Shown here: piece by piece, positions 8,724 to 16,498 of the stretch | Numbering within the stretch: the first letter of the stretch is position 1 | Layout: the number at the start of each line of letters is the position of its first letter | From: Agrocybe praecox | Taxonomy: Eukaryota; Basidiomycota; Agaricomycetes; Agaricales; Agrocybaceae | NCBI GenBank assembly: GCA_964017145.1 | Contig: CAXHKQ010000161.1 | Location: 1 to 18,003 of the forward strand | Length of the DNA stretch: 18,003 bases | Direction of reading: 5' to 3' | Program-made: the position numbers and the translations under genes | The notes under the pieces: generated by a model | What the model was told of the DNA's origin: nothing | The model's input: the letters and a program-made list of their open reading frames with translations, nothing else | Databases searched by the model: none

Positions 8724-9065
8724 TTTCATTGAATTGTGAATATTATATGTTACTGTTATTAATCGATCGCGTAATTCATGATGTGTTTTCAGTGTTGTCA
8801 CTACCCTAATTCATCTACAATTTGGCACAATTATAATTGAGCTGGATCATAATTAATATTTCACTGTTTTCATTCGACAAAAAATATACTCGTTCTTTAA
8901 AATTAGTTCAGAGTTCAGACGATTGCAATTTAACATAGAAATAACACTGTTTAGCAGAAATACATTATATAGTCTGATACAATAATGTCTTTCAATTGCA
9001 TCCTTCTTCATATTTTGAAATTGGCTTGAAGATACGAAAATGTAACCAGAGAACTGCAAAATAAT
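8724..9065 (+). repeat. Direct repeat copy 2 (donor side of intron 2)
   Basis: Copy of 6140-6452 starting directly at the TA duplication of the hairpin element. The homologous position in copy 1 also reads TATTTCA (6138), so the hairpin element seems to have inserted at the TA at the repeat's edge. The copy ends 55 bp before the exon 2 donor. It has small insertions relative to copy 1, for example near 8745-8770 and 8950-8970. Confidence 0.85.
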
Positions 9066-9120
9066 TACCGATGTTACTTGCACCTGTGATGAACTTTTCG
9101 TCATCATAAATATTACTCAC

Positions 9121-9359
9121 GTCACATCCAGCTGAGCTGCCTGCGCGCACGGCATGTGGAACAGCCTAGTGAGACTGTCAAAGTCGTACGTGAATTGGTG
9201 CTCCGCGACGATCGCCTGCACGGCCGGTCGGAAGCGGGCGCACAGCGTGCTGACCTTGTAGCCGCGCGACCAATTGGGCAACAGTTGCAGGGCACGATGG
9301 AGACGCGTCAGCTTACCATCATCAGTGTCCAATGTGTTGGCGAACACTTGATAGCGATG
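9121..9359 (-). CDS. GLYAT-like GNAT acyltransferase, exon 2
   Basis: Encodes residues 72-150, from HRYQVFANTLD through ACAQ-type sequence to QLDV, plus two bases of the next codon. Acceptor ends TTTGACAG at 9360-9361, phase 0, matching exon 1. Donor is GTGAGT at 9120, phase 2, matching exon 3. The region corresponds to the helical, GLYAT N-terminal half linking the substrate-side segment to the GNAT core. Joined to exon 1 the text reads DGLYVCV-HRYQVFANTLD, the expected layout in insect members (a 'DG.. strand, then R-Y' segment). The exon is only 37 bases from a MITE end at 9397. Confidence 0.85.
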
Positions 9360-9396
9360 CTGTCAAATTGAAGCGTTGAGGAAAAATATGTATGTA

Positions 9397-10195
9397 GAGT
9401 AGATGCCCCTACAATCGGACACTCGCTGAATTGAAAAATCGACAAAAATGATAGAAGGAATAGTCCGATTTTGATGCCCTTTGGAACATGGGTTAATATT
9501 GTTGATTCACGCTCATGATCAAAAGCACGTTTTTTAAACTTCTAAATTTCATTAGTTATAGCTGTTTTTGTAAAAGTGATTTTTTCTCTAACTATTTTTT
9601 GGTTTTTGTACTCAACAAAATACGGCTTTAAAAAAATGATAAAAAATAATGTTAAGCTTTATCTGTTCGGTATTGTAATGCCCAACACGAAAATGTTTTC
9701 ATTTTTTTTAAATGTTATTTTTCATCGAGATACTTCTGCTTTAGTGGAACAACACACATGCCCCTGCAATCGGACACTTTGTAATTTCGAAGAAAAAGGT
9801 GATGTACATCAAGAAACATTTGTCTCATTCGCAAACGACTGAAATTAGCGAAAAAAACACTATTTTGTAATTTCGTGATCGTTTTATGTAAAAAACATAT
9901 ATAATTAGATAATATATTTTGTACATATTTTTCTGAAACATTTATCACATGCTTTTTGTACAAGGGTAAAAGTGTCCGATTGAAGGGGCACACATTTTGA
10001 AATGACGCGAAAACATGCCTTCGGTTTTTCTATCCTAGCCGATTGCCGTTAATTCATACGAAGAAACTTTGTATTGACAAAAGGTGGTGAGGGAAATTGG
10101 ATAACTAAAATGTTTTTAGTTTTTGGAAATCGGTTGGAAAATACCACCACAACGGCTGTTCTACGAAAAGTGTCCGATTGTAGGGGCATCTACTC
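9397..10195. mobile_element. TA-flanked MITE, 799 bp, perfect 27-bp TIRs
   Basis: The 27 bases starting GAGTAGATGCCCCTACAATC at 9397 recur exactly inverted at 10169-10195. TA flanks both ends (9395-9396, 10196-10197). It is AT-rich inside with no transposase. The perfect ends suggest a relatively recent insertion. It lies 37 bp from the exon 2 acceptor, on the pyrimidine-tract side. Confidence 0.8.
9759..9990. repeat. Inner TIR pair nested within the MITE
   Basis: TGCCCCTGCAATCGGACACT at 9759, with two more T, pairs with the inverted copy at 9969-9990 with one mismatch (G/T). These are diverged copies of the outer TIR core, ATGCCCCTACAATCGGACACT-type, enclosing about 190 bp. The layout is either a related MITE inserted in the first, or an element with internal repeats of its own ends. 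Confidence 0.75.
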
Positions 10196-10249
10196 TATAT
10201 AAATAATAAAAAGTTGTGTTTTCAGTGTTGATTTTAATGCTTTATTATA

Positions 10250-11175
10250 TACAAGGTAGCACATAATTCGTAGACCAATTTAAAAACGCTATAACTTTCT
10301 CAAAAGTCCTTCAATTTCAATTCGGTTTTCACATATGTGGAGTGGAATGTTGACATTTTTTTGTCAACAAGAAATCGGTCGCTTATCTCCATAGCCTTCC
10401 ATGTCGCGCGATAATCAGTAAAAATGACTGTATCTGTGCAAATGGAATGTGATCGGTATGCGCAAACAACGGATACTTTCGTCAATTGTGTCTGAACTAA
10501 TGATCATAGGAAAACCTTTTAAAACCACAACAAGTTTAAAATTCAACTGGCTTTAATAAAATATTGATTTAACACCTGAAAGTATGCTATGACGAAAGAT
10601 AAGTGTTGATATGTAAGATAACTACAGTTTTCCAATTCGACCAATTTCAAGAGCCCTATCTCGGGATTGCATTCGTTAACTAGATATTTTATCACGTATT
10701 CTGATTTAGGACACTCAACTCAACCTTGGAAATTTCTATAGTTATTCCCATCATTTAATTAGCGAACAGTGTAGCTCATAGTTTCCGAGTCGACTAATTT
10801 CAGATTTTTTGTCTAGAAATCCAGGTTTCAATTATCGCCCATTATTACCATTCTTTAGCTTTTAGAAGGTATTTCTCTTATTGTATTAATCTATGTGGAC
10901 ACGCTCCAGATATTTTAAGATTAATATAAAGTTTCGGCAGAGAATACCACAACATAATACTGCAATATCTGGATCTGGATAAAATCGATAAAATCGACAT
11001 GCATTTTACAAGGACCGGGACGACGAACACAAAGCCGATATCATTTTCATGTTTATATGTACATAAACTTGGATCCTTCCACTTGAAAAATGTGAAAACA
11101 GAAACCAAATTGAAGGCCGTTTGCGAAAGTTATTACGTGTTAAAATTGGGTTACGAATTATGCGCCATCCTGTAC
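10250..11175. repeat. Diverged foldback with ~95-bp arms
   Basis: The reverse complement of 10250-10343 aligns with 11076-11175. Shared words include TTCCACT, ATGTGAAAAC, AATTGAAGG, GAAAGTTAT, TAAAATTGG/TAAATTGG and TACGAATTATG. The enclosed ~730 bp (10346-11075) shows no coding sequence or further repeats that I can support. Adjacent sequence at about 10213-10227 (GTGTTTTCAGTGTTG) also resembles the start of the intron 2 direct repeat. Confidence 0.6.
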
Positions 11176-11406
11176 AAATATATAGTTGTTCAATTTCCAG
11201 CATATAAATATGAATAAATCATCGTCAGAAGCTCATCAAGAATCTAGATATAAAAATCGACAAACCCAAAGTGTTTAGAACAATGGATATATAGCACACG
11301 GGTTTTGAATACTTATTAGTTTTAATGACGTTATATTGATACAGTATGGATCAATAAAGAGTTAGTCAACTGTTATTGGTATATAATATGACTATGACAT
11401 ACTTAA

Positions 11407-12119
11407 GGGGGTAGTCCTCTAAATAATATTTTTGTATGACCATTTTTTATTGTTAGCTTAAAATGTTCTTCTTTTAATTTATACTTTATCCCATCGTTGC
11501 CGGAAACTTTTTTCGTCCGTTATAAGGCGATATGCAAAAATGTGCACGAGCACGCTGCGAAACTTAAAACGCGTTTTTCTCGAAACGGTGTTCTAGAAAT
11601 CGGTGTGCAACATAACGTGTTATCCGCACATACGATTTTGGTCGGACTTCGCTTTTTGCATTCACAATTGAATTATCTAGTCCCCTACGTAGCCGATTTT
11701 GGATACCTTGAAAAATCTGTGCTCGGTGCACGTTTTTGTACAGATTTTTAGGCCAAAAAAGCACTTTTTTGATTCAACACGCCGTCATAATTTGAGTTTT
11801 TGGTTGTTCCAAATTATCCTACGTAGGGGACTAGATTTAGCAATTGACAATAACATAAAAAAAATAAAAATAATTGCAGAACTCAACTGAAGACCTCCAG
11901 ACTGCACACCGAAAATGGTTGTATGAAGAACACTGGGTGCTTTCCCCTCGTGCAGCGGTCACGAGAAGCGGCCGATGAAGAACTCAAATTTAGTTCCAGA
12001 AAGCTATTTATATGGTTAATAAATGGATATACTCAAATTTGTCGTTCCCTTGAGTTTTAGTATTTAAACAAAATTCCGAAAAACACCTATTTTTCAGTCA
12101 TATTTAGAGGACTACCCCC
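11407..12119. mobile_element. TTAA-flanked MITE, 713 bp
   Basis: GGGGGTAGTCCTCTAAATA at 11407 is repeated inverted at 12101-12119. TTAA flanks both ends (11403-11406 and 12120-12123). TTAA duplication is typical of piggyBac-type elements and of TTAA-specific mosquito MITEs, although the G-run terminus is not the usual CCC start of piggyBac. There is no transposase. The interior includes a second inverted repeat and otherwise non-coding sequence. Confidence 0.75.
11665..11846. repeat. Inner inverted repeat within the TTAA MITE
   Basis: TCTAGTCCCCTACGTAG at 11676-11692 is the exact reverse complement of 11819-11835. The pairing extends outward to CAATTG at 11665 and 11846 with about four mismatches, giving 28-bp arms around ~126 bp. 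It could be a small MITE inserted in the larger one. Confidence 0.7.
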
Positions 12120-12232
12120 TTAATACATATATCTCTAGCGGCTCATTGACCGCGACATTTATCGCTGATGACGTCGTGATTTCGCGATAACTCGTCGCCG
12201 TCGTTGTCATATAACAAACATAACACACATAC

Positions 12233-12445
12233 CACACAAACGTACAAGCCGTCCGTTTGCCAATCGCCGTTCAGACTGTAGAACGCCAGATGTGGAACCG
12301 GATCGGCGGTGTGCCAGCGCAGGAACGTATCCACCGTGTAGCAGCCCAGAATGTTGGCCGGCCAATCGCGCCGGTACATTTCGCGCAGTTTCGGCCAATC
12401 CGCCGGCATGATCTCGACCAGACGATCGGTGTTTTCGTTCGGCAT
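12233..12445 (-). CDS. GLYAT-like GNAT acyltransferase, exon 1 (start codon)
   Basis: Encodes residues 1-71, starting MPNENTDRLVEIMPADWPKL. The block with DWPKLREMYRRDWP and, later, FYSLNGDWQTDGLYVCV is characteristic of the N-terminal half of insect GLYAT-like proteins (a 'DWP' helix, then 'DW..DG' strand). The chosen ATG has A at -3. An in-frame ATG further upstream (12571) would add 42 residues unlike the family and lies before a predicted initiator, so I prefer 12445. Donor GTATGT follows at 12232, phase 0. The three exons total 879 nt, 292 residues plus stop, close to the usual ~290-300 for GLYAT proteins. The gene faces away from the LINE and converges on MECR. No secretion signal is apparent. 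Confidence 0.87.
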
Positions 12446-12487
12446 GGTGCTCGCTATGCGTGTGGAACGGATCGAGGTTTGCAATCG

Positions 12488-12492
12488 ACTGA
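12488..12492 (-). promoter_or_regulatory. Possible arthropod initiator TCAGT
   Basis: TCAGT on the gene strand, with the A at 12490, lies 45 bases before the chosen ATG. A TATATT-like stretch begins about 27 bases upstream of it, slightly close for a TATA box. No DPE match was seen. The short motif could occur by chance. Confidence 0.3.
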
Positions 12493-12738
12493 ATGCGTCG
12501 TGTATATGTAGAATATATGTTTGTACGACGTGATATGTGATCTCGGGGAATTTAGAGTTTGGAACAGACACTCACAGCTTTCGCGATAACAATAATAACA
12601 TGCGTTATTACGGTTTACGGTGTGATATACGATGTGGATAACAAAAGAGTATAGTAATTGGGATGCCACATAAACGGTCTCAAATACAATATAACTACGG
12701 ATCAACCAAAATAGTCGAAAGTCTCAACACAATATAAA

Positions 12739-12761
12739 TTTTTTTTTTTTTTTTTTTTTTT
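12739..12761 (-). other. Poly(A) tract at the LINE 3' end
   Basis: Twenty-three uninterrupted T on the + strand, i.e. A23 on the element strand. This marks the reverse-transcription start end of the insertion. The genomic flank begins AATTTATATTGTGTTGAGAC on the element strand; a target duplication would be looked for there. Confidence 0.9.
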
Positions 12762-12765
12762 GCTT

Positions 12766-12771
12766 TTTATT
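12766..12771 (-). terminator. LINE polyadenylation signal AATAAA
   Basis: TTTATT on + reads AATAAA on the element strand, only four bases before the A tract. The close spacing suggests the tail joins where cleavage occurred or is read directly as part of the element's end. Confidence 0.6.
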
Positions 12772-12823
12772 GGTATGTTTAATTTAGCAGGGTAACAGTG
12801 ATCATATTCCTAATTACATATGT

Positions 12824-15800
12824 TTATATTTTGATTTCACAGAGTTGCGTAAAATTATATATATCTTCTAATGTTTGAGTGTTGTTATTCAAAGCCAGAA
12901 TGTCTCGTGTGTTCAGTGGTTGTATAAATCCTTTCCGTGTAAGTGTTTGTATAAATGGTATTCTCTGTTGTTCGAATTTGGTACAGTGGAATAGGACGTG
13001 ATCTATTGTTTCGAATTCATTGAGTTCACAGTACTGGCAAAAAGGTTCGTCAATAATATTTATACGATTTAAATGATCTCTTAGGCAAGTATGATTTGCC
13101 GCGATTCGGCTTGCCATTCTTATAATTGGGCGTTGAAGGTCTCCTAGGTAGTTTGCGTACCACGGCTTGCTTGATACGGCCGGTACAATAGAGTGACAGA
13201 ATCTCCCAAGCTCTCCTGCACTCCACTGCTGCTGCCACTTCGAGTTTGCTGTGGTTGACAGCATGGCGGTGAACATTTGCCACTCCGGTTCAATAGTGGA
13301 GTATTCGGTGACGGTAGTGGCCCGTTTGGCCATTGTGTCCGCGCTTTCATTACCGGCGATTCCTCTGTGTGCTGGCACCCATGTTAGTACTACTTCTTTT
13401 CCTTGCTGGTGGAGATCGTACAAAAATCGTTTGCAACTATAGAACAGTGTCGATTTGATTGGTGTTATACGACGGCTTTGTAATGCGGTGATAACTGACA
13501 TACTATCAGCTGCGATGATATATTGACCAGCCGTTGTCTCTTGTATCAGACTGCATGCAATTGCGACTGCTTCTAGTTCTGCATTAAAAACGTTCGAAGG
13601 CTCGTTCAGGCGTAACATTTTACTTCTACTTTCATTCATGTACGCCGCTGCACCGGTGCTGTATTCAAATCGTGAACCGTCAGTGTATACATAGGTCGCG
13701 TCGGAGATATTACAAGAGTTGGCGATGTGCTGGACTTCTGCACTCGTCGCATCTGGTATTCTTCGCAACTCATTCCGAAGGGTCCAAGAAACTGTTGGTG
13801 CATAAATATTGCTTCTCAATGCTGCTAGATAGCACGGGAATGTGTCGCATGATTGAATTGGCAATTCGAAGATAATCTGGGCATTCACGATTATTTGATG
13901 GTTGGGCGATATACTCGAGAGTTTTTCATACGATTCACGGAGGCGCTGATTTGGTCCGGCGCTCGATTTCAACAGAAGTTTTTGTGACAATTGATTCCAT
14001 CGGATTTGTAATGGGATAATGCCAGCAAGTACTTCACAAGATCTGGTGTGTGTTGATGTCATTAGTCCGAGACATATTCGAATTGATCTCCATTGGATTC
14101 GTTCTATTTTTATTCGGTGCGTTTTCGCCAGGTATTGGAAACACTGAGAGCCGTAGTCGATAATTGAACGGATCGTGGTTTTGTACAGTAGTAGTAAGCA
14201 TGACGGGTGCGCACCCCATGATGATCCGGCGATTGTTTTCAAGAAGTTCACACGTTTACCGCATTTTCTTATGATTGCTGTCGATTGGCTTTTCCACTTG
14301 CATTTTCTGTCGAACACCACGCCCAAATATTTGAATTCTGATACTTGCTTAATGTCGTTGTTGTTTAGCCGTAAGCGGAACGTGGGTATTATATAATTTC
14401 TTGTAAACACCATAAATTCGGTTTTTGTCGTAGATATTGTGAGGCCCAGTTTGTTGTATGCGTTGGACAGTCTCGTCAAAACACATTGCATCTCCTTTTG
14501 AATTAGCGGTCCGGATTGTCCCTCGAAATAGACTGCAACATCGTCAGCATATTGCAGGATGCGTACACTTTGTGGCACCACTTTTTCGATAGATGCGGTG
14601 TACAAATTATATAGCAAAGGGGACAGAGACGATCCTTGTGCCAGACCCCGATAGCCCGTTCGCCTTTCTTTCTCGATATCGTTGTAGAAGAAGATCAGAT
14701 TGCGCTTATAAAACAGTTTTTCGATAATCGAGATGATTTGTCTGTTCAGCTGCATAGCTTCGAGTGCGTCACACAACACATCAATTAGCACGTCATCATA
14801 TGCGGCAGAAATGTCCATAAACACGCAGATTGTCATCGCCTTGCTCGCAAATGTATGTTCTAGATCGCTAGCCAAAATAGCCAGGCACTCTTGAGTTCCA
14901 AATCCTTTCCTGAAGCCGAACTGGGATGGCGAGATACGTTTGTGTTGTTCGGCCCAGAAATCTATGCGTGTGTGGATTAGTTTTTCAAACAATTTGCGTG
15001 GGCATGATAGTAGACATATTGGGCGATAGGAGGTGTGGTTGTGTGGATCTCTGTTCGGTTTTGGAATCGCCACTACTTTACAATCAGACCAGTCGTCGGG
15101 AAATTTGCTTGTCTCTAGGAATTGATTGTAAATGTTCAGCAGTACTGTCCTGCCGTATTCAGGTAGCTCTCGGAGCATGGCAAAGTGGATTCGGTCTAGT
15201 CCTGCACTTGTATTACTGGTTCCGTCGAGCGCTGCTTCGAGCTCGATCATATCAAACGGCTGGCTCAATGAATTACTCTCCCCTGGAATTTCACGAACAA
15301 ATGGTCTCGGTTTCACCGGAACGGTTGGTGGGGCGAGTTTATCGCAGAAAGAAGGCAGCCAGTTTTCGGAATTTAGCGAATAGCGTGTTTGCGTTGATGC
15401 TTGACCTCTGTAACGCTTAGCCATCGCGTATAATGATGCAAGAGGAGTATCTTTGTTGACAGATGAGCAAAATTCACGCCACTTCGAGCGTTTGCTCTGA
15501 CGTTTAGCTCGTTGGAATTGAGCTTCCGTTCGTTTGAATTCCAAATATTCCGTTTGGCCACCTATTCGTTTGAAACGTCTGAACGCCTCTTTTTTCTCAT
15601 TGTATAATTGTTGTAAGTCTGTATTCCACCAATCTTTTGGGCTTCTCGCACTCGTTTGTCCTCCGATATTTAGCTGCAGCGGTTTAGTTTGCGCGTTGAT
15701 TGCACTCATCAAAACCGCAGCAATAAATTCGTTGTAATTCGGGTTCGTATGTTCGTATATCCGCAGCTGCTCATTCATGTTAAGCCGGTAATTTGTCCAG

Positions 15801-16498
15801 TCGATATGTTTTGTCAGTGATCTTGGCCGAATGGTAGATGTGATGTTCGGAGTTTTATTGTAGTTGATCAATATCGGCAAATGGTCACTTCTGCAAGCAT
15901 CCAACACTTCCCATGTACAGCTGAGCGCAATTATAGTGGAACAAACGCTCAGGTCAAGTGCGCTGCTTCTGTTCGGCGGAGGAGCAATTCGTGTCATAGT
16001 GCCTGTATTTATTGTCGCCAAGTGATTATCATCGAAAACTGCAACGAGAGCTTGTGATCTGGCATCGTTTATCTGGCCACCCCAGTCTACGCCGTGAGCG
16101 TTGAAATCTCCCAGTAACATTCTCGGCTCTTTCATTTGTCTGATACAACTATTAAGCGCTGCATATGATACGTTGAACGGAACTGGTGGCAAGTAGATAC
16201 TGGCAACTGAAATGAAAGAACCGTCAGTAAAGTGGATAATGCAGCTTACCATTTCCAAATTCGTTGATACGATTGAATAGTCGACGATCATATTTTGTTC
16301 AACTGCCAGCAATACACCCCCTCCGTGGCCATCGCGATCTTTGCGTGCGATTTTGAATCCGGGCAGATTGAACGTTTGGTGGTCTGACAGCCACGTTTCG
16401 CTGAGGGCAATAATGTTTGGTTTATGCTCATCAATTAATAACAGAAGATCGTCGCGTTTGTCTTTTGCGCTGTGACAATTCCATTGTAGTACTTTTAG
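12824..16498 (-). CDS. LINE ORF2: endonuclease, reverse transcriptase, RNase H
   Basis: About 1224 codons counted from the leucine at 16498, the start of the conserved domain (LKVLQWNCHSAK). The endonuclease spans about residues 1-215: N7, E34 in ALSETW, LGDFNAHG near 130, SSALDLS near 180, SDHLPI at 204. Reverse transcriptase is about 430-740: YRPICLLS, QFGFRKGFGTQE, FMDISAAYD near 560, GLAQGSSLSPLLYNLY near 620, YADD at 650-653, FKYLGVVFD. RNase H is about 935-1060: YTDGS, NAELEA, AADS, WVPAHRG and NESADTMAK, giving D940-E974-D998-D1054 with H1044. A terminal knuckle CX2CX9HX4C lies at 1154-1172. No stop interrupts it. No ATG occurs in frame before 16291, which is already inside the endonuclease, so initiation must be unusual. 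The frame is open upstream only to 16513 and overlaps ORF1 by a few codons in the -1 frame. Confidence 0.93.
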   Translation of the reverse strand, partial: LKVLQWNCHSAKDKRDDLLLLIDEHKPNIIALSETWLSDHQTFNLPGFKIARKDRDGHGGGVLLAVEQNMIVDYSIVSTNLEMVSCIIHFTDGSFISVASIYLPPVPFNVSYAALNSCIRQMKEPRMLLGDFNAHGVDWGGQINDARSQALVAVFDDNHLATINTGTMTRIAPPPNRSSALDLSVCSTIIALSCTWEVLDACRSDHLPILINYNKTPNITSTIRPRSLTKHIDWTNYRLNMNEQLRIYEHTNPNYNEFIAAVLMSAINAQTKPLQLNIGGQTSARSPKDWWNTDLQQLYNEKKEAFRRFKRIGGQTEYLEFKRTEAQFQRAKRQSKRSKWREFCSSVNKDTPLASLYAMAKRYRGQASTQTRYSLNSENWLPSFCDKLAPPTVPVKPRPFVREIPGESNSLSQPFDMIELEAALDGTSNTSAGLDRIHFAMLRELPEYGRTVLLNIYNQFLETSKFPDDWSDCKVVAIPKPNRDPHNHTSYRPICLLSCPRKLFEKLIHTRIDFWAEQHKRISPSQFGFRKGFGTQECLAILASDLEHTFASKAMTICVFMDISAAYDDVLIDVLCDALEAMQLNRQIISIIEKLFYKRNLIFFYNDIEKERRTGYRGLAQGSSLSPLLYNLYTASIEKVVPQSVRILQYADDVAVYFEGQSGPLIQKEMQCVLTRLSNAYNKLGLTISTTKTEFMVFTRNYIIPTFRLRLNNNDIKQVSEFKYLGVVFDRKCKWKSQSTAIIRKCGKRVNFLKTIAGSSWGAHPSCLLLLYKTTIRSIIDYGSQCFQYLAKTHRIKIERIQWRSIRICLGLMTSTHTRSCEVLAGIIPLQIRWNQLSQKLLLKSSAGPNQRLRESYEKLSSISPNHQIIVNAQIIFELPIQSCDTFPCYLAALRSNIYAPTVSWTLRNELRRIPDATSAEVQHIANSCNISDATYVYTDGSRFEYSTGAAAYMNESRSKMLRLNEPSNVFNAELEAVAIACSLIQETTAGQYIIAADSMSVITALQSRRITPIKSTLFYSCKRFLYDLHQQGKEVVLTWVPAHRGIAGNESADTMAKRATTVTEYSTIEPEWQMFTAMLSTTANSKWQQQWSAGELGRFCHSIVPAVSSKPWYANYLGDLQRPIIRMASRIAANHTCLRDHLNRINIIDEPFCQYCELNEFETIDHVLFHCTKFEQQRIPFIQTLTRKGFIQPLNTRDILALNNNTQTLEDIYNFTQLCEIKI

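Larger units (their letters stand above)
6069..9120 (-). other. Intron 2 of the acyltransferase gene, repeat-filled
   Basis: Donor GTGAGTAA at 9120-9113 and acceptor ending GTAG at 6072-6069; phase 2 on both sides. About 3.05 kb. It contains two copies of a direct repeat (6140-6452 and 8724-9065), a 60-bp diverged repeat pair, and the 1.5 kb hairpin element at 7177-8721. Nothing in it codes for protein. Confidence 0.85.
9360..12232 (-). other. Intron 1 of the acyltransferase gene, repeat-filled
   Basis: Donor GTATGT at 12232 and acceptor TTTGACAG at 9367-9360; phase 0. About 2.87 kb. Most of it is three repeat structures: the TTAA-flanked MITE (11407-12119), a diverged foldback (about 10250-11175) and the TA-flanked MITE (9397-10195). 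Only about 37 bp and 113 bp of other sequence separate the outer two from the splice sites. Confidence 0.85.

Noticed and set aside
6140..9065. Direct repeats as LTRs of a retrotransposon
   Set aside because: No TG...CA ends, primer-binding site, polypurine tract or gag/pol between them; the interior is a foldback and AT-rich filler.
11407..12119. Autonomous piggyBac element
   Set aside because: TTAA flanks are present but there is no transposase frame and the terminus is not the usual CCC start.
12143..12571. A 142-codon single-exon reading of acyltransferase exon 1
   Set aside because: After 12233 the frame runs through a GTATGT donor into sequence unlike the family; joining to exon 2 restores phase and homology.
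14926..15420. 164-codon + strand frame opposite LINE ORF2
   Set aside because: Antisense to a conserved reverse transcriptase region; no recognisable protein.
16310..16312. TTG at 16312 as the ORF2 start
   Set aside because: The conserved endonuclease starts 62 codons earlier; starting here would remove catalytic residues.
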